A stretch of DNA of 19,268 bases from Spirochaetaceae bacterium (GCA_028818385.1 JAPPNY010000063.1:1-19268), one strand, 5' to 3'; counted from the first letter of the stretch, positions 7,605-14,961 are shown. Numbers and translations: made by a program. Notes: generated by a model from the letters alone, not told the origin.

Positions 7605-9409
7605 CGTGGTTGCGTGACGCCCTCCGGGCGCGCCGCGAATTGCTCCTCGCCGTGAAGCGGCAGGTGCGCCTGCTGCGCGGAGCGGTCGCGACCCTGGTCG
7701 GGGTGCGGGCGTTGCTGGTGGCGCTGGCGCTCATCCCGCCGCTGCTGATTCGCGAGTTCGTCGACGGGGTGGTGGTAGCCGGCAGCGCCTCCCTTCTGCC
7801 CTGGCTGCTCGGCGCGTTCGGCTTGGTGTACGTGGCCGAGACGGGGGCCATGGTCGTCGAGCGGTCGGCTCGGAATCGGATGCTGGCCGGGATGACGGTA
7901 CGGCTGCGGCACCGCAACTTCGCGGCTGCCCTGCGGAAGCCGAGCTCGGCCGGATCGGGCGACCTCAAGCGCGCCGTGGAAGAGGATGTCGAACAGATCG
8001 GGCCGGCGTTCGACAGCCACGTCATCCAGGCGACGTTCGTCGTGGTGCGGATAGCCGCGCTTGCCGTGCTGCTCGTGATCCTGAGTTGGCACCTGGCGCT
8101 CATCAGCCTGGTTGTGTCCGTGATCGTGACGTTCGCCGTCGGCTTCTTCTCCAAGGGCGCCAAGCACGTCGGAGCCACGCAGCGGGCGGCGATGGGAAAC
8201 TTCGATGACTGGCTGCACGAGTCGATCCGGCGCTGGCGAGAGACGAAGGCCCTGCAGCTCGAACGCCGAGAGCTGGCGGCCATGCGGCGGCAATACGAGC
8301 CGGTGCAGCACGCGATGAGCGCCGCGCAGTTCTACTTCTGGGGCGCGGAAGCGGTGGGGCGGGCGGTCGACCGGCTCGCCGCTCAGGCCTTGCTGTACTT
8401 CATCGGCGCGCTCCTCATATTCGGCGGCTTCATCACGGCTGGCGTGCTCCTGGCATTCGTGCGCTACTACGTCGCCTTCGCCGAGGCGATCCAGGAGCTG
8501 CGGGCGAGTGACGTGAGCTTCCAGGCTTCGCGCGCACCGATCCGGCGCGCCCTGGATCTGGGGGCCGACCTGCCGTCCCGAAGCGCGCTCCGCGCGGAGT
8601 ACGCGTCGACCTCCCGGAAGCGGGCGCTGCCGCCTGCGATCGTCGCGAAGCGAATCAGCTTCGGTAAGCGCCTCCCCACCGAAGCGCGAACCGGGGAACC
8701 CATCCTCGACCGCATCGACCTGTCGGTGCCCGGCAACGCGTTTCTCTCCATCGTCGGAGAGAGCGGCAGCGGCAAGACGACCCTGGCGCGCGTGCTCTCC
8801 GGGGAGTTGGCCGCCGACAGCGGATCGGTGCTCGTCGGTGGCGCTCCCATCCAGTCGCTCAGCGAGCGCGAGCGGTTCGACACCTTCGCGTACGTGGGCG
8901 ACGACAGCACGGTGCTGAACATCTCGGTGCGGGAGAACCTGCTGCTGGCCGATGCGGCGTTGCGCGACCAGGAGTTGCGCCGCGCCCTGGAGATCGTCGT
9001 GATGAACGACGAGGTCGAGGCGATGGACGACGGGCTCGATACGCTCATCGGCGAACGGGGGACCAAGCTGTCGGGAGGACAACGGCAGCGGCTGCTTCTG
9101 GCGCGCGCCATCCTCTCGGACCGGCCGATCCTGATGCTCGACGAGGCGACCTCCCAGGTCGATCCGCGGACCGATGCCAGGGTCCACGACTCCCTGCAAC
9201 GGCTGCGGAGCCGCAAGAGCGTCATCACCATCTCGCACCGGCTGTCCACCGTCCTCAACGCCCACTCGATCGCCGTGATCGCCCGCGGCCGGCTGGTCGC
9301 GACCGGCACCCACGCCGACCTGCTGGAGTCGAACGCGGAGTACCGCCGGCTCTTCGCCGGCCAGGACGAAGACGGTAGCGATCACCCTACCGGACAGGTT
9401 CCGGTGTAG
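7601..9409 (+). CDS. ABC exporter half-transporter B (TMD-NBD), cassette 1, 602 aa
   Basis: This is the partner half-transporter, with six predicted membrane helices (about residues 20-300) and a C-terminal NBD. Walker A is GESGSGKTT (386-394). The signature is canonical LSGGQ (490-494). Walker B is ILMLDEATSQ with Glu 515, and the H-loop His is 546. The Q-loop is unusual: YVGDDSTV places Asp (434) where Gln is expected. Combined with the SRGER signature of subunit A, this predicts one canonical and one degenerate ATP site in an A/B heterodimer. The segments VGSGDLKR/AGSGDLKR, SWHLALI, ETKALQLERR and FVRYY are shared with the paralogue at 16728-14986. The stop at 9407-9409 is followed by a 161-nt spacer before the UPF0175 gene. 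Confidence 0.92.
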   Translation: MTWLRDALRARRELLLAVKRQVRLLRGAVATLVGVRALLVALALIPPLLIREFVDGVVVAGSASLLPWLLGAFGLVYVAETGAMVVERSARNRMLAGMTVRLRHRNFAAALRKPSSAGSGDLKRAVEEDVEQIGPAFDSHVIQATFVVVRIAALAVLLVILSWHLALISLVVSVIVTFAVGFFSKGAKHVGATQRAAMGNFDDWLHESIRRWRETKALQLERRELAAMRRQYEPVQHAMSAAQFYFWGAEAVGRAVDRLAAQALLYFIGALLIFGGFITAGVLLAFVRYYVAFAEAIQELRASDVSFQASRAPIRRALDLGADLPSRSALRAEYASTSRKRALPPAIVAKRISFGKRLPTEARTGEPILDRIDLSVPGNAFLSIVGESGSGKTTLARVLSGELAADSGSVLVGGAPIQSLSERERFDTFAYVGDDSTVLNISVRENLLLADAALRDQELRRALEIVVMNDEVEAMDDGLDTLIGERGTKLSGGQRQRLLLARAILSDRPILMLDEATSQVDPRTDARVHDSLQRLRSRKSVITISHRLSTVLNAHSIAVIARGRLVATGTHADLLESNAEYRRLFAGQDEDGSDHPTGQVPV

Positions 9410-9570
9410 TTCTGGGTGACAGAGCCGACTCTTGCCAGAAAATCAATCAGCCCGTCGTCTTGACCCTACTGACGTCAACTATCAAACTGATCCGTAAAGG
9501 ACCCCGTCGAGATGGTGAACGTGCCTCCGGTCAGCCGCCGAACGACGCATCAACAACCGATTTCGGCTCC
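9410..9570. other. Intergenic spacer between exporter cassette 1 and the UPF0175 gene
   Basis: A 161-nt stretch visibly less GC-rich than its surroundings. It contains a palindrome TGACGTCA (9470-9477) and a TTGACC (9460-9465) without a well-spaced -10. A weak inverted repeat TTCTGG...CCAGAA (9410-9415/9435-9440) has a 19-nt loop. No convincing terminator or promoter; the frame of the next gene is open here but lacks family homology. Confidence 0.4.
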
Positions 9571-9822
9571 ATGGCTCAGGTAAGAATAGAACTACCGGAT
9601 TCGGTCTGTTCGCTGCTGCGATGTGCGCCGGGAACACTCGAAAGGGAATTGCGACTGGCTGCCGCTGTCCAATGGTATCAGCAGGGGCGTATCTCGCAAG
9701 AGTGGGCGGCGCGCATCGCGGGAATGGATCGCACGGATTTCATGCTGACACTTTCCCACATGGGAAAGGATTCGTTTCTGGTAGACTTCGAGGATCTGGA
9801 TCGCGAACTCGCCCGTGGCTGA
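9571..9822 (+). CDS. UPF0175 family protein (antitoxin-like), 83 aa
   Basis: This is a small cytoplasmic protein of the UPF0175 family, commonly encoded next to DUF3368/PIN-like proteins in presumed toxin-antitoxin pairs. It begins MAQVRIELPDSVCSLLR. It carries the family core LRLAAAVQWYQQGRISQEWA with the helix-turn-helix-like ARIAGMDRTDFMLTL, and ends in an acidic FEDLDRELARG tail. The frame is open back to 9460, but homology starts at ATG 9571. Its stop overlaps the GTG of the partner gene by 8 nt, the arrangement expected for such pairs. The partner is destroyed (see 9815-9933), so this antitoxin is an orphan. Confidence 0.82.
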   Translation: MAQVRIELPDSVCSLLRCAPGTLERELRLAAAVQWYQQGRISQEWAARIAGMDRTDFMLTLSHMGKDSFLVDFEDLDRELARG

Positions 9823-9933
9823 TCGGGCGATCATCAACGCGTTCCACCGATCTTTTTCTCTCGCAGCCGTCGTCTGCAATTGCTTCGAGCGCTTGCCGAT
9901 GAAATCTGCTCGATGAAGCTCTCCGGCGAGTGA
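9815..9933 (+). pseudogene. Frameshifted, truncated DUF3368/PIN-like toxin partner
   Basis: GTG 9815 begins VADRAIINA, matching the start of DUF3368-type proteins (expected next: SPLIFL). After codon 9 one base appears missing: 8 nt (TTCCACCG) stand where 9 are needed. From 9844 the correct frame resumes as PPIFFSRSRRLQLLRALADE followed by ICSMKLSGE and a stop at 9931-9933. Only about 38 of the roughly 150 family residues remain, so both a frameshift and a 3' truncation are present. Position and overlap with the UPF0175 gene support the identification. It cannot be functional as read. Confidence 0.68.
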
Positions 9934-9989
9934 ACGAACAGGCATCGGCTCGCTGCATCGAACGTCAGCCGTGGAGACTCCGTCGGCCA

Positions 9990-9998
9990 TGGTACGAT
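9990..9998 (+). promoter_or_regulatory. Candidate extended -10 of the ABC-2 transporter operon
   Basis: TGGTACGAT followed by CCGCGG, 24 nt before GTG 10023. It matches the element before the broken ATPase copy (TGGTAGAGT + CCGCGG at 4838), which lies 23 nt before that copy's GTG. This supports GTG 10023 as the working start. Confidence 0.35.
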
Positions 9999-10010
9999 CC
10001 GCGGCCGGGG

Positions 10011-10184
10011 CTGGGCGGCGCGGTGCGCGGGCTGTTCGCGCCCGAGTACGACGTGCTCACCGCGGTCGACCGCATCTCCTTCGACATCGAGCCGGGCGAG
10101 GTGGTGGGCTACATCGGCCCCAATGGCGCCGGCAAGTCGACCACCATCAAGATGCTGGTCGGCATCCTGGTGCCGACCGGCGGC
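10011..10184 (+). repeat. Right copy of 174-bp direct repeat (ATPase Walker A region)
   Basis: Partner of 4946-5119 in the same orientation, at a constant offset of 5,065 bp, about 94% identical by eye. Confidence 0.85.
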
Positions 10185-10934
10185 GAGGTCTCGGTGGGCG
10201 GCATCGTCCCCCACCGCCAGCGCATGGCCAACGCCCGCAACATCGGCGTCGTGTTCGGGCAACGTACTCAGCTCTGGTGGGACATCCCGGTGTCGGACAC
10301 CTTCAAGGTCATCCGCCACATGTACGGCATCCCGCTGCCGGACTACGAGCGGGCGCTGGCGCGCTTCGCCGACATCCTGGCGATCGACGAGTTCATGGAC
10401 GTGGCGGTCCGGCAGCTCAGCCTGGGGCAGCGCATGCGCGCCGACTTCTGCTGCGCGATGCTGCACGACCCCGACTTCATCTTCCTGGACGAGCCGACGA
10501 TCGGCCTGGACGTCGTGGCCAAGGAGCACATCCGCCAGTTCATCCGCGACGTCAATCGCACGCACGGCAAGACCGTGATCCTCACCACGCACGACATGGG
10601 CGACATCGAGAAGCTCTGCGACCGCGTGATCGTCATCGACAAGGGTCGGATCATGTACGACGGCGACCTCGACGCGCTGAAACGGCGCTACGCGGCCGAC
10701 AGCGTGATCACCGCGGACGTGCAGGGCGAGATCCGGGACCGGGCACGGCTGGAAGCGGCCGGAGCGAAGAGCGTCGAAGCGAGTGACGGCACGGTGACGA
10801 TCGCCTTCGACGCCGGGCGGACCAAGGCCGCGGCGATCGTCGGCGAGTTGCTGCGCTCGAACGAGGTGACCGACTTCTCCACCGAGGAGCCGGACATCGA
10901 GCACGTCATCCGCAACCTCTACGCAACCCTGTAG
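10023..10934 (+). CDS. ABC-2 type transporter ATP-binding protein (COG4586-like)
   Basis: This is the cytoplasmic ATPase of a three-gene ABC-2 transporter. It shows Walker A GPNGAGKST, Q-loop VVFGQRTQLWWDIP typical of this subfamily, signature LSLGQRMRADF, Walker B FIFLDEPTIGLD and H-loop TTHDMGD. A C-terminal accessory domain of about 90 residues ends IEHVIRNLYATL. GTG 10023 gives 303 residues. The frame is open to GTG 9930 (334 residues), but the extra residues (NEQASARCIERQPWRLRRPW) do not look like the family N-terminus. The normal first strand, still visible in the broken copy as IRVRDIAREF, is missing here. The permease genes follow at 10 nt and 4 nt. It is probably active or only mildly impaired, since all catalytic motifs remain. 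Confidence 0.88.
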   Translation: MRGLFAPEYDVLTAVDRISFDIEPGEVVGYIGPNGAGKSTTIKMLVGILVPTGGEVSVGGIVPHRQRMANARNIGVVFGQRTQLWWDIPVSDTFKVIRHMYGIPLPDYERALARFADILAIDEFMDVAVRQLSLGQRMRADFCCAMLHDPDFIFLDEPTIGLDVVAKEHIRQFIRDVNRTHGKTVILTTHDMGDIEKLCDRVIVIDKGRIMYDGDLDALKRRYAADSVITADVQGEIRDRARLEAAGAKSVEASDGTVTIAFDAGRTKAAAIVGELLRSNEVTDFSTEEPDIEHVIRNLYATL

Positions 10935-10944
10935 GGCCGAAGAC

Positions 10945-11760
10945 GTGCTGTCCCGGTTCCGCATCTACCTGCACCTGTTCCTCAACGAGGCGAGCTCGCA
11001 CCTCTCCTACCGGCTGAACACGTTCCTGGGCATGGCCAGCCGCATCGTGTTCATCTTCGTGCAGTTTGCGATCTGGCGCGCCCTGTACGGTGGCAGGGAC
11101 GCGGTGCAGACCGGGTTCGGTTCGGTGTCGCTGCGCGAGATGACGACCTACGTGACGTTGACCACGGTGCTCTACTTCCTGATCGGCGCCGACGTGATCG
11201 AACGGATCGACCAACGCATCAAGAGCGGCGAGATCGCCATCGACTTCATCAGGCCGATCAGCCACCTGCTGTCGCACCTGGCGGCCGTATGGGGCCAGAA
11301 ACTGTACGGAATCTTCGTGCAGGTCGCGCCGATGGTGGTGCTGGTGGCCGCCGTCATCGGGGTGCAGCCGCCGCCGACGGTGGCGGCCGGGCTGCTGGCC
11401 CTGGCGCTGGTTCCCGGCGCCTCGCTGCTGCTGTTCCTGATCTCTTACGTGCTGGGCCTGGTCGGCTTCTGGCACTCGTCGGTCTGGCAGCTCGGAGCGC
11501 TGCTGCACATGCTGATCAGTCTGTTCGCGGGATCGTTCATCCCGTTGTGGTTCTTCCCGGACTGGCTGCTGGCCGTCGCCGAGTACTTGCCGTTCCGGCT
11601 GCTCTTCTTCGCTCCGGCGGCGACGTGGCTGGGGAAGATCGCGGCCGTCGACGCTGCATGGCTGATCGCCGTGCAGTGGGCGTGGATCGCCGGGATGATG
11701 CTGCTGCAGCGGGTGCTGTGGCTGACCGGCATTCGCAAGGTCGTCGTGCACGGCGGATGA
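10945..11760 (+). CDS. ABC-2 family permease, first subunit (COG4587-like), 271 aa
   Basis: This is an integral inner-membrane permease with about six hydrophobic segments, for example SRIVFIFVQFAIW, VTLTTVLYFLIGADV and MVVLVAAVIGVQPPPTVAAG. It begins MLSRFRIYLHLFLNEASSHL with a GTG start, 10 nt after the ATPase stop. The LNEASSHLSYRLNTF opening, ERIDQRIKSGEIAIDFIRPI loop and FFPDWLLAVAEYLPFR segment are typical of the uncharacterised ABC-2 trio COG4586/COG4587/COG3694. It probably forms a heteromeric channel with the next gene's product, powered by the upstream ATPase. Substrate unknown. Confidence 0.88.
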   Translation: MLSRFRIYLHLFLNEASSHLSYRLNTFLGMASRIVFIFVQFAIWRALYGGRDAVQTGFGSVSLREMTTYVTLTTVLYFLIGADVIERIDQRIKSGEIAIDFIRPISHLLSHLAAVWGQKLYGIFVQVAPMVVLVAAVIGVQPPPTVAAGLLALALVPGASLLLFLISYVLGLVGFWHSSVWQLGALLHMLISLFAGSFIPLWFFPDWLLAVAEYLPFRLLFFAPAATWLGKIAAVDAAWLIAVQWAWIAGMMLLQRVLWLTGIRKVVVHGG

Positions 11761-11764
11761 GATC

Positions 11765-12562
11765 GTGAGGCTGCTCAGACTGTACGGAGCCTACGTGCGG
11801 GTCCTCCTCAAGGGCATGATGGAGTACCGCCTCAACTTCTGGACGGACTTCCTGTCGTTCTTCATCACCACCATCGCCTCCTACGCCTACGTCTGGATCA
11901 TCATGAGCCGATTCCCGGTGATCAACGGCTGGAGCTTCTATGAGGTGATGGTGCTGGTCTCCCTGTACCAGATCAGTTGGGGCGCGTGCGGCGTCTTCAT
12001 CCGCTCACCGCTGCTCACGGTCGAGCACCTGGTGCGCGACGGCAAGTTCGACAACATACTGACCAAGCCGATCCCGACCCTCGTGCACGTCATCCTGATG
12101 AAGTTCAACCACATCTGGTTCGGCAACATCATCATCGGGCTGGTCGTGCTCACGGTCAGCCTGCGCGAGCTGGGCATCCGCCTGGCAGCCGGCGACGTGA
12201 TCTGGCTGACCGTCACGCTGCTCTGCGGCGTGATGATCATGAGCGGCCTGATCATCATGATCGGCACGCTCAACTTCCGCTTCATCCGTGCCGGCGGCAT
12301 CGGCGAGAGCATCTTCCGCAACTTCACGGAGTTCATCCGCTACCCGATCACGATCTATCCCAAGGTGATACAGCTCCTGCTGACCGTCGTGCCGTTCGCG
12401 TTCATCAACTTCTACCCGGCGCACCTGTTCCTGGACCGCGGCGACGCCAGCTTCGCGCCTGCCTTGCGCTACGGCGGCCCGCCGGTGGCCGCGGCGACGC
12501 TGGCGCTGGGCATCCTGCTGTGGAACGCGAGCATCAAGCGCTACCAGAGCACCGGCTCGTGA
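11765..12562 (+). CDS. ABC-2 family permease, second subunit (COG3694-like), 265 aa
   Basis: This is the second integral membrane permease of the trio, with about six membrane segments. It starts with GTG 4 nt after the first permease's stop and opens MRLLRLYGAYVRVLLKGMME, then YRLNFWTDFLSFFITTIASY. The loop VRDGKFDNILTKPI corresponds to the SGEIAIDFIRPI loop of its partner, showing the two are homologous. The end, FINFYPAHLFLDR then LLWNASIKRYQSTGS, is typical of COG3694. The operon ends here, and the convergent GNAT gene stops 31 nt away. No strong terminator hairpin is visible in that gap. Confidence 0.88.
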   Translation: MRLLRLYGAYVRVLLKGMMEYRLNFWTDFLSFFITTIASYAYVWIIMSRFPVINGWSFYEVMVLVSLYQISWGACGVFIRSPLLTVEHLVRDGKFDNILTKPIPTLVHVILMKFNHIWFGNIIIGLVVLTVSLRELGIRLAAGDVIWLTVTLLCGVMIMSGLIIMIGTLNFRFIRAGGIGESIFRNFTEFIRYPITIYPKVIQLLLTVVPFAFINFYPAHLFLDRGDASFAPALRYGGPPVAAATLALGILLWNASIKRYQSTGS

Positions 12563-12593
12563 GGTGAGCTCGTCGACGTCGGTCCGAGGCACC

Positions 12594-13376
12594 CTACTTC
12601 ACCGTGGTATAAACCGAGGTCCAACACGGATAGAATCCTGCCGACTGCGCCGTACGCCGCGAGATGATGTTGGCAACCGAAGTCGAGTAGTACGGCACTT
12701 TGCCGTGATCGAGGACGGCACACGTGGCCCGGAAGGTGAGAGCCGCCCCCAGTCCCTTACCTCTATGGCCGGCGGCCACGTCGACTCCTATCTGCCACAG
12801 GGAGTCAGAGTCGGTACTGAATGTAGCGACGCCAACGACTTCCTCGCAGTGAATCGCGACGGCTGCGACAGGGACGTCGCGGCCCTGTCGCACTGAAATG
12901 GAAGCGATCCGGGCATTGGGGAAGTGTGATTGGTCCACGGATTCGAGCAGCTCCTTACCCCCAACCTCGACGGCGTATCCGGCCGTCACGGCGGGTGCAG
13001 GCCGCCAGTCCTCGCTGGATGCCACGTGACAGAGCTACGGCCCATTCAATCGACAGGAGTGCCCCCGCGCTCGTCTGGCCGACTCGCCGAGCAACTCCAC
13101 TCCGTACGCATCGTCCGGCTGCACAGATCGGAACAGGCCGTTCACCCACGGCATCCACTTCCGAGTAGCAGTCACGATTACCCCTCTGCCCATGGAAACG
13201 ATGTCCAAGCTCTCCTCTCGCCGCGGAAAACGCCTGCGCAGCGCGCGGTCATGCCGGTCCGGAACCAACTCCCTGACGTGCACACCCAGGCGCCGAATAT
13301 CTGCGGGCGAGCAGCAGGCCTCCGCCGCGAGCGTGGCCGCGACGACCTCCGCGGCATACTCTCTCGTTACTGTCAT
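12594..13376 (-). pseudogene. GNAT family N-acetyltransferase with in-frame TAG
   Basis: The N-terminal half (ATG 13376; MTVTREYAAEVVAATLAAEA) and the C-terminal half (to 12594) lie in the same frame. They are separated only by a TAG at 13037-13035, after SCRLNGP and before LCHVASSEDWRPAP. The C-terminal part carries the GNAT acetyl-CoA motif QIGVDVAAGHRGKGLGAALT and YYSTSVANIISRRTAQSAGF. Joined, the protein would be about 260 residues, a normal length for the two-domain GNAT type with this N-terminal region. The gene overlaps the NUDIX gene by ATGA, as expected for an intact start. Explanations are a nonsense mutation, a sequencing error, or reinitiation at the GTG at 13025. Other genes here end in TAG, so recoding is unlikely. 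Confidence 0.75.
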
Positions 13377-13834
13377 CTCGCCTGTACGACGTCGCTGATA
13401 TCGATCTCGAGGAGCCGAGATGGCTCACGCTCCACGAACCAGTGATGAATGTGCATCAGCATCGTCTTCTGACCGGGAAACGGAACTATATCGATAGCAC
13501 GGCCGATAGAGGCCCAGCAATATTCGCTGTGTTCCTCGTTCAACCTGACGGTGACCGCCGGCTCCACGTACGCAACGAAGATTGGAGCGACCCAGATGGA
13601 ATCCGTTCCAACCTCGTAGAACTGCTCGCACAGGTCAGCGGAATAGAGCCGGCTTGGCACCAGCCCGGTCTCCTCCTTCATCTCTCGCAGCGCAGCCTGC
13701 CACGCCGTCTCACCCGGTTCTATGGACCCGGCAATCTGACACCACTCGCCGGCGTTGCTTTGCGTTCTGCGCAGCAACAGAACCTCGTGCTCCGTTGTGG
13801 TCTTGCGTATCGCCGCGACCGCTGTTCCTCTCAT
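13373..13834 (-). CDS. NUDIX hydrolase, 153 aa
   Basis: This is a cytoplasmic hydrolase of nucleoside-diphosphate-linked compounds. The full NUDIX box is present: GSIEPGETAWQAALREMKEE followed by TGLV, fitting Gx5Ex7REUxEExGU including the metal-binding Glu residues. The N-terminus MRGTAVAAIRKTTTEHEVLL is a typical NUDIX first strand. GGAG lies 9 nt before the ATG. It sits in a minus-strand gene train between two GNAT genes, 42 nt after the upstream one and overlapping the downstream one by ATGA. Substrate class is not deducible from the box. Confidence 0.9.
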   Translation of the reverse strand: MRGTAVAAIRKTTTEHEVLLLRRTQSNAGEWCQIAGSIEPGETAWQAALREMKEETGLVPSRLYSADLCEQFYEVGTDSIWVAPIFVAYVEPAVTVRLNEEHSEYCWASIGRAIDIVPFPGQKTMLMHIHHWFVEREPSRLLEIDISDVVQAR

Positions 13835-13876
13835 TCTGTAAGACTCCCTTGAACTGAGCGATGTGTGACGTGGGCG

Positions 13877-14293
13877 TCACAACAGCTTGCGAAAATAGAT
13901 AGCCGACTCTTCGTAGCCTACGGCTCGGTAGAACCCGGCCGCGCGTCGCGTGGCCAGGGCGACGAGCTTCGCGCCACGAGCGGTTGACCACTTCTCGAAC
14001 TCCATCATCAATGCACGTCCGACCCCGTTCTTTCTACGGGATGAGACCACCATTATCTCTTCAACCCATGCGACTCTGCCATTTGCGAAGAAGGTGGTGT
14101 GCTCGAAGCCGAGACAATAGCCGACGACTTCCTTGTCGTCCGCTGCCACCAGAAGCAAGGCGTGATCATCCGTCAGTATCTGTTGAAACGACGCCGAGAA
14201 CGGCCTCTTCTCTACATCAAACGAAGTGGCAAAGTCCGACGCGAGAGCGAATACCCCATCGACGTCGTCAGGCGTAGCCCTTCTGATCTTCAT
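13877..14293 (-). CDS. GNAT family N-acetyltransferase, 138 aa
   Basis: This is a small single-domain acetyl-CoA-dependent N-acetyltransferase. MKIRRATPDDVDGVFALASD is the classic GNAT opening. Motif A is VEEIMVVSSRRKNGVGRALM, an R/Q-x-x-G-x-G/A variant (RKNGVG), and motif B is the C-terminal AAGFYRAVGYEES. The frame is open to 14329, but ATG 14293 is preferred because AGAGGG (14304-14299) lies 5 nt upstream and homology starts there. This leaves a 32-nt gap after the oxidoreductase gene. The acceptor molecule is unknown. Confidence 0.88.
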   Translation of the reverse strand: MKIRRATPDDVDGVFALASDFATSFDVEKRPFSASFQQILTDDHALLLVAADDKEVVGYCLGFEHTTFFANGRVAWVEEIMVVSSRRKNGVGRALMMEFEKWSTARGAKLVALATRRAAGFYRAVGYEESAIYFRKLL

Positions 14294-14325
14294 CGCGGCC
14301 CTCTTCTCCTTTTCGCCAGCGCAGA

Positions 14326-14961
14326 TCACTCGGCAACCGCGGTGAGGAAGTTCTTGCCGAGGCGATACGCGGTGGCCAAGTTGCGCTCTCTCGCCTGCGG
14401 CGCGGTCTGCGGATCCGCCATTCCCGCCAGGAGGACGAACTCGCAGTGCGTCACGCCGGCCCCTGGATGAAGGCGGTCGTTCGTGTAGATCCGCTTCATG
14501 TTCTGGGAAACACCCGACCGCTCCAAAGCATCCTTCGTGTTGCCGGCGGGGCAGAGAACGAGCGCTTTGGCGATCGAAAGACGCGGGAACGGAAAGATTT
14601 CCCCCGGAATGCCGTAGTCATAGGCATATCCGCAGACCCATACTCGGTCGAACCATCCCTTCAACACGGCCGGACCATCGCTCCACCAGACCGGAAACAC
14701 GAAGGCCAGACCGTCGGCTCGGCCGATCTTTCGATGCTCCTCCTCCACATCCTCGGGAAGAGGACTGTCCGATCGATTGCCGTGGACATTCATCTCGCGC
14801 TGGTACTCGGCGAGCGTCATGTCAGACCTGAAACCCATCGCGTACAGGTCTCCGACCTCGAAGGTATGACCGCCGTCAGCCAGCCCGCGGCAGAGTGCCT
14901 CAAGGACCGAGCCGCTGAACGACTGCCGGGTGGGATGCGCGAAGATGACGTACGCGTGCAT
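14326..14961 (-). CDS. Flavodoxin-fold NAD(P)H oxidoreductase (Flavodoxin_2 family), 211 aa
   Basis: This is a predicted FMN/FAD-binding NAD(P)H:quinone oxidoreductase-like enzyme. The N-terminal MHAYVIFAHPTRQSFSGSVL is the family's strand and phosphate-binding loop. FVFPVWWSDGPAVLKGWFDR is the highly conserved flavin-proximal segment, and KALVLCPAGNT follows. Length is typical. Its ATG is 24 nt after the stop of half-transporter B, so it is the first gene downstream of exporter cassette 2. It could be a general detoxification enzyme or act on the exported compound; the sequence does not decide. Confidence 0.88.
   Translation of the reverse strand: MHAYVIFAHPTRQSFSGSVLEALCRGLADGGHTFEVGDLYAMGFRSDMTLAEYQREMNVHGNRSDSPLPEDVEEEHRKIGRADGLAFVFPVWWSDGPAVLKGWFDRVWVCGYAYDYGIPGEIFPFPRLSIAKALVLCPAGNTKDALERSGVSQNMKRIYTNDRLHPGAGVTHCEFVLLAGMADPQTAPQARERNLATAYRLGKNFLTAVAE

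Noticed and set aside
9389..9405. Hairpin ACCGGA-CAGGT-TCCGGT at the end of cassette 1 as a terminator
   Set aside because: The stem is only 6 bp, lies within the last codons and has no following T-run.
9460..9570. N-terminal extension of the UPF0175 gene from TTG 9460
   Set aside because: The extra 37 residues are not like the family; the conserved start is MAQVRIELPD at 9571.
9410..9990. A precursor peptide gene for the exporter
   Set aside because: I looked for short ORFs with a ribosome site and a GG/GA-type leader here and around 18986-19040 and found none; only UPF0175 and the DUF3368 remnant are supported.
12563..12593. Bidirectional terminator between the converging operons
   Set aside because: Only short palindromes (GAGCTC, CGTCGACG) are present; no stable stem with a T-run.
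13035..13037. TAG read as a sense codon (recoding)
   Set aside because: TAG is used as a normal stop by neighbouring genes (PhyH at 740, ATPase at 10934, half-transporter A at 16728), so nonsense mutation or error is simpler.
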